Source of the DNA: an uncultured Collinsella sp.
Lineage (GTDB): Bacteria > Actinomycetota > Coriobacteriia > Coriobacteriales > Coriobacteriaceae
Assembly: GCA_900764415.1 (NCBI GenBank)
Contig: CAAFOA010000150.1
Span: forward strand, 1 to 12,183
Length of the DNA: 12,183 nucleotides
Direction: 5' to 3'
The position numbers were made by a program, and so were the translations under genes. Under the pieces are notes generated by a model, which made no database searches, was not told the DNA's origin, and saw nothing but the letters and a program-made list of their open reading frames with translations. Positions 6,329 to 12,183 of the stretch are shown in pieces (position 1 is the first letter of the stretch; each line of letters begins with the position of its first letter).

Positions 6329-7681
6329 ATGGCATTCAACGACTTGATCGCCCAGAAAATAAAGGACTTTGAACAGCAGGGGGTTCCGCAGGTCTTTGAG
6401 CGAGACCTTGATCTGGGAAACCCACAGGAGCCAAAGCGCGACAACATCGTAAATGTGGTTGTGGGGGCCCGCCGTTGTGGAAAGACGTATCGCCTGTATC
6501 AGGAGATGCAGCGGCTTCAGGGTCGGGGCGTCGAGCTTGACCGGATGCTTTACTTTAATTTTGAGGACGAGCGCTTGCGCCCGTATGAGCCATCGCTGCT
6601 GGCGGACGTGCTCGACACGTTCTATGCGCTGTATCCTGCTGCTCGAACCGAGGGCGCTTACATTTTCTTTGACGAGATCCAGGAAATTCCCGAATGGGGT
6701 GCGTTTCTGCGGCGTGTAGTCGATACGGAGAAAGCGACCGTCTATGTGACGGGATCTTCTTCTAAGATGCTGTCCTCAGAGCTTAAGAGCGAGTTCAGGG
6801 GTCGTTCTCTTATACGGGAGCTTTTTCCGTTGAGTTTTTCGGAATACGTTCGATATAAGACGGGGAACGTTTTCGAGCCAGATGCGACCTTTTCCCCAAG
6901 CGATGCAGCGCTGCTTCGACATCATCTGATCGGATATCTTGAACGAGGGGGATTCATCGCGACGCTTGAGCAGACGCCTGCAGACGCGATTCAGCTGCTA
7001 CAGGAATATGCTTCGCGAACGGTCGCTATGGACGTCGTTGAGCGTTACGACGTCAAGAACCCTCGCTTGGCATCGCTGTTCCTAACGCGGTGTATGGCAT
7101 CTTCGGGACGAGAGCTGTCGGTGAACAAAGTGTACAACGAGTTCAAGAGCAGGCAGATACCCGTCAGTCGTAATTCGCTCAGCGACTTACTTGAGTATTA
7201 TGAGGACGCCTACCTGCTGTTCTCCGTGCCGGAGTTCACGCGTTCACTGGCAAATAACATGCGGTCTGCGTCTAAGGTCTACGCTGTCGATCCTGCGATG
7301 TTTGGAGCATTCTCTCCCGCATCGGCATTGGACCAGGGCCAGAGGCTCGAGACCGCAGTGTTCAACGCGCTAAGAAGAAGGACTCCCGCGGTGAGGATCG
7401 GATCGGTCTGCCGCCTGCTGATCAAAGAGAAGAGCAAAAGCCATGAGGTGGACTTTGTGGCTGGGGACGCACTTCTCATGCGGGCTTATAGCCTGATTCA
7501 GGTGAGTGTGGATATGGCAAGTGAGAAAACGCGCGAGCGCGAAATTGCCGCGCTTGATGCCTCGATGGCCCAGTTCGATCTTGGCGAGTCGGCAATCGTT
7601 ACCATGGATGAGCAGGCCGATATTCCATGCGAACACGGTGTGGTACACGTTGTGCCCGCATGGAAGTGGCTCCTTGCCTAA
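6329..7681 (+). CDS. AAA_14 / DUF4143 family ATPase, 450 aa
   Basis: This is a P-loop ATPase of the type annotated 'ATP-binding protein' (AAA_14 plus C-terminal DUF4143). Such proteins are common in anaerobes, often laterally spread, and mostly of unknown function. Walker A is GARRCGKT (46-53); Walker B is YIFFDEIQ (111-118); the sensor-1-like segment VYVTGSSSKML starts at 138. A winged-helix-like stretch (LSVNKVYNEFKSRQIPVSRN) follows in the middle. The C-terminal part carries EVDFV (373-377) and then LIQVSVDM, the layout of a PD-(D/E)xK nuclease-like fold. The usual final E-x-K is Q-V-S, so nuclease activity is doubtful. Length is normal for the family. GGAG lies 4 nt before the ATG. Codon use is less GC-rich than clpB, as expected of an acquired gene. 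It is a single-gene unit controlled by the palindromic promoter and ends facing the convergent gene at 7755. Confidence 0.88.
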   Translation: MAFNDLIAQKIKDFEQQGVPQVFERDLDLGNPQEPKRDNIVNVVVGARRCGKTYRLYQEMQRLQGRGVELDRMLYFNFEDERLRPYEPSLLADVLDTFYALYPAARTEGAYIFFDEIQEIPEWGAFLRRVVDTEKATVYVTGSSSKMLSSELKSEFRGRSLIRELFPLSFSEYVRYKTGNVFEPDATFSPSDAALLRHHLIGYLERGGFIATLEQTPADAIQLLQEYASRTVAMDVVERYDVKNPRLASLFLTRCMASSGRELSVNKVYNEFKSRQIPVSRNSLSDLLEYYEDAYLLFSVPEFTRSLANNMRSASKVYAVDPAMFGAFSPASALDQGQRLETAVFNALRRRTPAVRIGSVCRLLIKEKSKSHEVDFVAGDALLMRAYSLIQVSVDMASEKTREREIAALDASMAQFDLGESAIVTMDEQADIPCEHGVVHVVPAWKWLLA

Positions 7682-7697
7682 TCGTCTATGGGCCTGT

Positions 7698-7719
7698 GGG
7701 GTCAGGACCTCCTGGCCCC
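7698..7719. terminator. Hairpin between convergent genes, weak terminator candidate
   Basis: GGGGTCAGG (7698-7706) pairs with CCTGGCCCC (7711-7719), with one G-U pair, around ACCT. It lies 16 nt after the ATPase stop and 35 nt beyond the stop of the convergent gene. There is only TT after the stem on the plus strand and no T run on the minus strand, so intrinsic termination is uncertain. Confidence 0.35.
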
Positions 7720-7754
7720 TTCATCACGGTTGGGGAGCACCATGATGCGCCCGG

Positions 7755-9242
7755 CTAGTCCTGGGCTTTGATACTCGGCAGGAGAATCTGGGCGAGGTAG
7801 TCGGTCTCGAGTTTGGTCGCGGCGTCAGCCTTGCCGTCTTTGCCGACCAGCACGTTCTTGATCTGGCTATAGGTGTAGCGGTTGCCGGTCGTAAGCTCGA
7901 CAAGCTCAATGGCCGTGTCCATGGGGTAGGTCGACACGGGGTCTTGCGTGCGCCCGTTGATGGTCTGGGGCACCACGTACGGATAGACAGGGCCGCTGGC
8001 GTAGACGGTGTAGCCGTTGCCGAGGTTTGCCGCACCCAAAACCGCATCGCCCTCATCGGGCGTAAAGCTCTCGCCGTCGCGCACCGTGACAAGCGTCACA
8101 AGCGGCGTGTTCGTGTCGCCGGCAAGATAGATGCACAGCGTGCTGCCGTTTTGCCAAGTCGCGACTTTACCGTACCACTCAACGGGAATATCGAGCTGAT
8201 ACAGGTCCGTTGCCTTATGTCGAGCATCGGCGTCGCGGGCCGCCTGTGCCTCGCGGGAGCTCACGGCGTTGACGGCGGCATCACGGCGCGCGGTTGCCGC
8301 CTGCTGGAGCACCTTTGCGACCGCGGCGGAGTTCACCCCGCCTTCCTCGGCATACTTGGCGGCGGCATCGATCTGGTCGTCAGTCACCGTGTCGGCCGAA
8401 GGCACCTTGAGCTTAAAGGTGGCCTGGGCACTCAAATCCTGCCCATCGCTCTTAATGGTGACCTGCGCCTTGGTGGTCGGCACGGTGTAAATGGTACCGT
8501 CGGCTGCGATGGGGGACCCAGCGATGGAGAGCGTATAGTCGCCGGGCAGCAGCTTAATGCCACGACCATGCTCGTCAACGTAGAGTGTTTCGCTCACGGA
8601 AGAACCGTCGGAATCCTGCCCGCTCACCTGTACGGGAATCTTGGAGCCGGTTGAGCAGTCGAGGCCCGCGGCATGCACGCCAATCTGCACCGACATCATT
8701 GTGTGCGCATTGGCGGCGGCAACGGCGGCCTGCTCTTGCTGATATCCGTTCCAGGCAGCATAGCCTGCGCCGCCGGCGACGAGCGCGACGGCCACTACGC
8801 CGGCAACCATCAGGTTGCGGCGCTTGGGCGACATCTTGCGATGACGAACCTCGGCTTCGTGCGCTGAGGGAACGGACGGCAGGGGGATATCGCCCATGGC
8901 GATGGTCTCGTCCACGGCAGGCGCGGAGCCTAAGCCAGGGAGCTCGCGGGTCAGCGAATCTTCGGCCGGCAAGTTGTCGAGCAGGATGGTTTCTTCGCTC
9001 GTGTCGGATTCGGGCTGGTCGTCGGCCTTGCATTCGTCCTCTTCGGCTTCGGCCTCGTCAGGAGCGTCTTTGGCATCGCTGTCTTCGTCCTCGGTGCCTT
9101 CGTGTGCCCCATCCCGCACATCAACGCTCGAATCGTCAAATGCAATCTCGGTCAGCGCGATCTGGTCTAGGCTCTCCAGGGCCTCGGCACACGCTTCTGC
9201 ATCTTGGGCCGCATCCTCTTGGCCCATCGTCTCATCTTTCAT
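7755..9242 (-). CDS. Membrane-anchored protein with acidic cytoplasmic region and Coriobacteriia-type extracytoplasmic domain, 495 aa
   Basis: The start is the ATG at 9242, preceded by GGGGGA; the open frame extends upstream into the neighbour's terminator, so longer starts are rejected. Residues 1-135 are extremely acidic and presumably disordered. They carry two similar short motifs, SEETILL (82-88) and VDETIAM (110-116), of the E-T-I type seen in Thr-phosphorylated peptides bound by FHA domains. A basic patch (RHRKMSPKRRN) precedes a single helix at 144-164 (LMVAGVVAVALVAGGAGYAA), giving cytoplasmic N-terminus and external C-terminus. Outside are a beta-rich region (about 170-285), an Ala-rich helical linker (about 295-345), and a C-terminal domain starting near DIPVEWYGKVATWQNGSTL. 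That last domain resembles one I associate with many Coriobacteriia surface proteins and lipoproteins; I know no named function. A role in envelope sensing downstream of a Ser/Thr kinase is possible but inferred. TATAAA (9330-9325, minus) may be its -10 box; no good -35 is seen. Confidence 0.75.
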   Translation of the reverse strand: MKDETMGQEDAAQDAEACAEALESLDQIALTEIAFDDSSVDVRDGAHEGTEDEDSDAKDAPDEAEAEEDECKADDQPESDTSEETILLDNLPAEDSLTRELPGLGSAPAVDETIAMGDIPLPSVPSAHEAEVRHRKMSPKRRNLMVAGVVAVALVAGGAGYAAWNGYQQEQAAVAAANAHTMMSVQIGVHAAGLDCSTGSKIPVQVSGQDSDGSSVSETLYVDEHGRGIKLLPGDYTLSIAGSPIAADGTIYTVPTTKAQVTIKSDGQDLSAQATFKLKVPSADTVTDDQIDAAAKYAEEGGVNSAAVAKVLQQAATARRDAAVNAVSSREAQAARDADARHKATDLYQLDIPVEWYGKVATWQNGSTLCIYLAGDTNTPLVTLVTVRDGESFTPDEGDAVLGAANLGNGYTVYASGPVYPYVVPQTINGRTQDPVSTYPMDTAIELVELTTGNRYTYSQIKNVLVGKDGKADAATKLETDYLAQILLPSIKAQD

Positions 9243-9363
9243 ATATCCCCCAAGCTCAATATCGGGACAACACTGTACCCAAAAACGGGACCCCATAGAG
9301 CCGCCGCATGATTTGAAATCCGATTTTATATATGCGCATGTTTTTGAATGAAAGTACAACAAC

Positions 9364-9402
9364 AAAAAGCCCCGGAAAGCGGGCGAATCGCTTTCCGGGG
9401 CT
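9364..9402 (-). terminator. Intrinsic terminator of the tetR-DUF5692 operon
   Basis: A perfect 13-bp stem (AGCCCCGGAAAGC at 9368-9380 with 9390-9402) encloses the loop GGGCGAATC. On the minus strand it is followed by TTTTTGTT (plus-strand A run 9364-9368). It begins 68 nt after the stop of the DUF5692 gene, and its orientation matches that gene. Confidence 0.85.
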
Positions 9403-9469
9403 GCGCATGACGCGCGATTGCGGTGTCGGCTAAGTTTGCCTACATCCAAATGTGGACGTAATAAACACG

Positions 9470-10477
9470 TTACTCAGCGTGCGCGTAATCAACCTTGGCG
9501 CGGCGAGCGGTGGCCTTCTCCCAATCGCTGGTGCCCTCAAAGACATCCTGCTTGTAGGGGTTGCGGCCGAGCTTCTTGGCACGGTAGGCGATGTAGATGA
9601 TTGCGGCGACGTTGGCGATCAGCGCGGCGATCGAGACCGCGGTAGCGGCGCTGGGGTCGAGCGTGGAGTGCGTCACAAAGATGGACTCCTCCTGGAAGTA
9701 GGGGAACACCTGGGCAAACATGCACCAAATGGCCAGCGTAAAGGCGCGGTTCTGGATCCAGCCGCCCTTGTTCCAGATAAAGGCGGCGACGGTGGGCGCC
9801 AGCAGCAGCGCAAAGCCGCAGAACCAGGAGTGGGTGGGCAGGCAGTTGTAGGTGTAGCAGAAGTTCCAGATATCGTAGGCGATGATGTAGACCCAGGTCA
9901 TGTCGGGCCACAGCATGTCGGTCTTGTCCTCGGAGGCGTAGACGCTCCACCAACCGGTCATGCAGAAGATGTTGATGATACCGGCGATGCCGTTGAACAC
10001 GTTGTTCCAGCCGGCCAGCTGCGTGGCGCCCTCGGAGGTGACCCAGGTGGACTCGCCCAGGACAAAGAAGTGATAAGCGCTCTCGAAGTCGGACACGACG
10101 GCGATCATGATGTTGATGGCGACGATCACAAACGGCCACGCGCGGAACCAATGCGCCTTGCCGATCTTGCCCCACTGGTACTTAATGGCAATGAAGCCCC
10201 AGCAACCGGCCAGCGCCGCGTATACCTTGGCGTAGTGGAACCAGCTGTTCTGGTACACATGGGTGGGGTTGGTGAGCGCCCACTCGGCGCCCTGTGAGAC
10301 GCCGATGGCGATGGCGACGCAGTAGATGGTCATGGCCAGCGGAGCCACGCCAAAGATGATTGCCGCGCCCAGCTTGGTGCGGCGGCCGACCTCGTTGAGC
10401 ACGATCAGGCCAATAAAGACCATGGCCCAGCCGGCCCAGTGGATAAGGGTATCGCTACCCCAAACATCGAACAGCAT
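9470..10477 (-). CDS. DUF5692 family multi-pass membrane protein, 335 aa
   Basis: This is recognised as a DUF5692-type integral membrane protein, a family without established function. The start is ATG 10477 with AAAGGAG (10490-10484) at normal spacing. About nine hydrophobic segments can be counted, beginning at residues 11-29 (HWAGWAMVFIGLIVLNE), then about 36-60, 79-99 and 110-130, four more in the middle, and ending with a helix in the region TAVSIAALIANVAAIIYIAY. A charged cytoplasmic tail of some 35 residues (KKLGRNPYKQDVFEG and following) closes it. It is unusually rich in Trp, Tyr and Cys, and several conserved-looking acidic residues lie in membrane-proximal loops (VVSDFESAYHFF, AYDIWNF). 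It lies 63 nt downstream of the tetR gene on the same strand with no intervening terminator, so the two are probably co-transcribed. Pairing with an Fe-S redox gene and a ligand-type regulator suggests transport or membrane redox; this is inference. Confidence 0.8.
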   Translation of the reverse strand: MLFDVWGSDTLIHWAGWAMVFIGLIVLNEVGRRTKLGAAIIFGVAPLAMTIYCVAIAIGVSQGAEWALTNPTHVYQNSWFHYAKVYAALAGCWGFIAIKYQWGKIGKAHWFRAWPFVIVAINIMIAVVSDFESAYHFFVLGESTWVTSEGATQLAGWNNVFNGIAGIINIFCMTGWWSVYASEDKTDMLWPDMTWVYIIAYDIWNFCYTYNCLPTHSWFCGFALLLAPTVAAFIWNKGGWIQNRAFTLAIWCMFAQVFPYFQEESIFVTHSTLDPSAATAVSIAALIANVAAIIYIAYRAKKLGRNPYKQDVFEGTSDWEKATARRAKVDYAHAE

Positions 10478-10495
10478 GCTGCTCTCCTTTCACAC

Positions 10496-10523
10496 GCCCG
10501 CGGCCCCTCTTCCGATCGCGGGC
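10496..10523 (-). other. Hairpin in the tetR-DUF5692 gap
   Basis: GCCCGCG (10496-10502) pairs with CGCGGGC (10517-10523) around a 14-nt loop in the 63-nt gap. No T run follows on the minus strand, so it should not terminate transcription. It lies 5 nt upstream of the AAAGGAG ribosome binding site of the DUF5692 gene and may tune relative expression or mRNA processing. Role inferred only from position. Confidence 0.35.
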
Positions 10524-10540
10524 AGTTTGGCCAAATGTCG

Positions 10541-11203
10541 TCAGTTCTGGGGCTTGCGCTCCGGATACTTGGCGGTATAGCCCTCGATGTGGAGCGTCGA
10601 GGCGATGATTTCCTTGACCGTCTCGTCGGGCACATCGGGGTGCGTGCGGATATACATCAAAAGACCCATGATGAGGGTGTAGAACGTTTCGTAGACATGG
10701 TCGATGCGCAGCTCGTGATGGGCGACAAAGTCCACCACGGTGGTATCGCAGATATACTGCGCCACGCGCTGGACCACGTTGTGCAAAAAGCCGCCGTAGA
10801 GCGCGCCGCTGCTTGAGGTGAGCGTACTCGGCAGCTCGTGGCCGCTGACGACCAGGCGCTTAAAGAGCGGGGCGACGGTGTCGAGTGCGCCCTCGATATC
10901 GCCGACGGTGCGGTCGGCGTTCCACTGCTCGAGTTCGGAGATAAAACCGTCAATTGCCTCGTCCATAACAGCGGTGACGGCGGCGTCCATGTCGGCGAAG
11001 TAGTGGTAGAACAGCGAGCGCGTGCAGCCGGCTCGCTTGGTCACGGCCGAGACAGATAGATGTGACACGCCCAGCTCGGAGCTCACGGTGCGCACGGCGG
11101 CGAGGATCTCGCGACGGCGTTCGTCGCCCGTCAAGCGCTTTGCCGCGCTATCGGATGCGGGGACGGCATCGACCGCAGAGGTATCTGCTGTGTTGTTACC
11201 CAT
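10541..11203 (-). CDS. TetR/AcrR family transcriptional regulator, 220 aa
   Basis: This is a ligand-responsive DNA-binding dimer of the TetR fold. The N-terminal 24 residues are a polar Ala/Ser/Asp-rich extension. The regulator core starts at about residue 29 (RRREILAAV). The helix-turn-helix is LSVSAVTKRAGCTRSLFYHYF (49-69, given here in pieces: recognition end TRSLFYHYF), the hallmark of the family. The C-terminal 140 residues form the ligand and dimer domain, which is too variable to predict the inducer. The start is ATG 11203 with AAAGGCGG about 6 nt upstream. It heads an operon with the DUF5692 gene and diverges from the Fe-S gene at 11392. Two 15-bp inverted repeats of TetR-operator form lie between them, so it most likely represses both directions, including itself. 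The ligand is unknown; a hydrophobic or redox-active small molecule would fit the neighbours, as inference. Confidence 0.92.
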   Translation of the reverse strand: MGNNTADTSAVDAVPASDSAAKRLTGDERRREILAAVRTVSSELGVSHLSVSAVTKRAGCTRSLFYHYFADMDAAVTAVMDEAIDGFISELEQWNADRTVGDIEGALDTVAPLFKRLVVSGHELPSTLTSSSGALYGGFLHNVVQRVAQYICDTTVVDFVAHHELRIDHVYETFYTLIMGLLMYIRTHPDVPDETVKEIIASTLHIEGYTAKYPERKPQN

Positions 11204-11257
11204 GTTTTGCCGCCTTTCACCCTCTTTTGCCTGACCGTTCGCCTAACAGTCTTGAAT

Positions 11258-11303
11258 ATTGTTGACGGTTCGTCAATACTATTTTTGACACAATGTCAAC
11301 AAT
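11258..11303. promoter_or_regulatory. Paired TetR-type operators in the divergent promoter region
   Basis: Two inverted repeats share the form TTGACR-N3-YGTCAA: TTGACGGTTCGTCAA (11262-11276) and TTGACACAATGTCAA (11285-11299). Their centres are 23 bp apart, about two helical turns. The outer flanks form a longer mirror: ATTGTTGAC at 11258-11266 and GTCAACAAT at 11295-11303, so the whole 46-bp block is roughly symmetric. TACTAT (11277-11282) between them resembles a -10 box for the plus direction with TTGAAT (11252-11257) as a distant -35. TTGACA occurs on both strands. Operators overlapping both promoters would give coordinate repression by the adjacent TetR protein. Confidence 0.65.
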
Positions 11304-11317
11304 GGCGGGTGAACGGC

Positions 11318-11395
11318 ATGGGGGCATGCCCGGCCTGCAAAAAAGAGGGGCGCCGCGGTCTCGTCGGGCTGTGGCAAGAGAAGGGACAACCATGA
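11318..11395 (+). CDS. Possible 25-aa leader peptide with a CxxC motif, coupled to the Fe-S gene
   Basis: ATG 11318 opens 25 codons ending in TGA 11393-11395, so that stop and the next start overlap as ATGA at 11392-11395, the classic arrangement for translational coupling. GGCGGGTGA (11304-11312) lies 5 nt upstream as a plausible ribosome binding site. The peptide begins MGACPACKKEG, with a CxxC pair, and continues with a Gly/Arg/Leu/Trp stretch to GQP. It occupies most of the 5' leader of the Fe-S gene. It could be a regulatory leader, a small metal- or redox-sensing peptide, or chance. Conservation across relatives is the missing test. Confidence 0.4.
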   Translation: MGACPACKKEGRRGLVGLWQEKGQP

Positions 11396-12183
11396 TTCTC
11401 AACGGACCGGAAATTAGCTACACCGAGCCCGACATCGGCTCGGAGTTCGTACCGCCGCTGCCGGAGCATCCGCGCGAGGCCATCGTCAAACTGTGCGAGC
11501 ACTGCACCAACCGCCTGCTGCATCGCGACGAGCTGCTGGGCTACGAGTACTGGTCGTTTGCCGAGGCCGCGACCGACGAGCAGGCCGAAGTGCTCTGCAA
11601 GATGAAGATGCGCCGTCCCTATACGCTGCCCGAGATGGTCAAGCTCACCGGCATGCCCGAGGCCGATATCGAGAAGATGCTCGACGATATGAGCTACACG
11701 GGCCTGCTCGAGTACAACTGGGAAAACCCCGAGCGCGCCAAGCAGTGGGTTCTGCCCATGCTGGTGCCGGGTTCCGCCGAGTTCCTCAACATGCGCGTGG
11801 GCCAGCTCGAGGAGCATCCGGTCTACGCCAAGTTCTTTGAACAGGCGTCCAAGGGCCCGCTGTCCAAGGCTACGCCGATGGTGCCGCCCGGAGGCGCCGG
11901 TATCGGCATGCACGTCATTCCGGTCGAGAAGGCCATTGACGCCGCGAGCACCTCGGTGCCTATTGAGCATATCGAGCACTGGCTCGACAAATACGAGGGT
12001 AAGTATGCCGCCAGCACCTGCAGCTGCCGCGCGAGCCGTCGCGTGATGGGTGAGGGCTGTGCAGACGCCCCGGCCGATTGGTGCATCGCCGTGGGCGATA
12101 TGGCCGACTACGTGGTCCAGACCGATCGTGGCCATTACGTGACCCTCGACGAAGTCTACGACATCCTGCGCCAGGCCGAGGAC
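11392..12183 (+). CDS. Fe-S cysteine-motif protein, likely N-terminal part of a large redox enzyme (3' end outside window)
   Basis: The first 264 residues are present and the frame is open at the right edge. ATG 11392 follows GAGAAGGGA by 6 nt. Early cysteines C35 and C38 (KLCEHCTNRL) form a CxxC pair. Residues 65-110 (RRPYTLPEMVKLTGMPEADI then MLDDMSYTGLLEYN) look like a winged-helix module. Residues 205-240 carry C210-x-C212-R, C223 and C231 (TCSCRASRR, EGCADAPADWCIAVGDMADY), a CxCR-x10-C-x7-C pattern typical of a [4Fe-4S]-binding segment found before FAD/NAD(P)-binding domains in anaerobic oxidoreductases. Continuation into a pyridine-nucleotide or FAD oxidoreductase is expected but cannot be seen. 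It is divergent from tetR-DUF5692 and shares the operator region, so probably inducible with them. Substrate unknown. Confidence 0.7.
   Translation, partial: MILNGPEISYTEPDIGSEFVPPLPEHPREAIVKLCEHCTNRLLHRDELLGYEYWSFAEAATDEQAEVLCKMKMRRPYTLPEMVKLTGMPEADIEKMLDDMSYTGLLEYNWENPERAKQWVLPMLVPGSAEFLNMRVGQLEEHPVYAKFFEQASKGPLSKATPMVPPGGAGIGMHVIPVEKAIDAASTSVPIEHIEHWLDKYEGKYAASTCSCRASRRVMGEGCADAPADWCIAVGDMADYVVQTDRGHYVTLDEVYDILRQAED

Noticed and set aside
8585..9298. 237-aa plus-strand frame opposite the acidic membrane protein
   Set aside because: It is an Arg-rich translation produced by the reverse complement of acidic codons, with no domain or ribosome binding site.
9452..10297. 281-aa plus-strand frame opposite the DUF5692 gene
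   Set aside because: It is Gly/Val/Asp-rich with no recognisable domain. The minus-strand frame has membrane helices, a good ribosome binding site and a terminator, so this is a shadow.
11296..12135. 279-aa minus-strand frame opposite the Fe-S gene
   Set aside because: It is antisense to a frame with cysteine motifs and a ribosome binding site, and it would cross the operator region. Composition is typical of a shadow frame.

Overview
The window looks like a chromosomal segment of a gut-associated Coriobacteriia, most likely a Collinsella or a close relative. This is inferred from the high-GC coding style, the family-specific proteins (a DUF5692 membrane protein and a Coriobacteriia-type surface-protein domain) and the abundant intergenic hairpins built on the CACAAAGG / GGACAGGCA theme. 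Taxonomy was not tested by any search.

Layout, left to right. (1) Positions 3-755 are the 3' end of an aconitase-family hydratase, followed by a long hairpin and an intrinsic terminator. (2) Positions 940-2647 hold two unrecognised proteins of similar size (222 and 223 aa), each with one N-terminal membrane segment. They are encoded divergently (minus 1029-1697, plus 1932-2603) and separated and bracketed by three copies of one REP-like hairpin. (3) Positions 2657-2872 hold a regular array of six 15-bp repeats in alternating orientation, about 40 bp apart, in the gap before clpB. (4) clpB (3051-5678) encodes a complete ClpB disaggregase and ends in a strong terminator. A 64-aa Pro/Ala-rich acidic protein (5812-6006) follows. 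(5) A second hairpin family (6031-6097) and a 62-bp near-perfect palindrome centred on a -10 box lead into an AAA_14/DUF4143 ATPase (6329-7681). (6) On the minus strand, 7755-9242 encodes a membrane-anchored protein with a very acidic cytoplasmic region and two E-T-I motifs. (7) On the right, a TetR regulator and a nine-helix DUF5692 membrane protein form a minus-strand operon. It diverges from a plus-strand gene encoding a winged-helix-like/Fe-S cysteine protein that runs off the window. Two TTGAC-GTCAA operators lie between the divergent transcripts, and a 25-codon ORF precedes the Fe-S gene with ATGA overlap.

The best candidates for something undescribed are the alternating-repeat array at 2657-2872 and the TetR / DUF5692 / Fe-S oxidoreductase module at 9470-12183. 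In the module, a regulator, a membrane protein of unknown function and a redox protein share one control region, which suggests an inducible redox or transport function toward a small ligand. The two small membrane proteins set between hairpin repeats, and the palindrome over the ATPase promoter, are secondary points of interest. No computation beyond reading the sequence was done.
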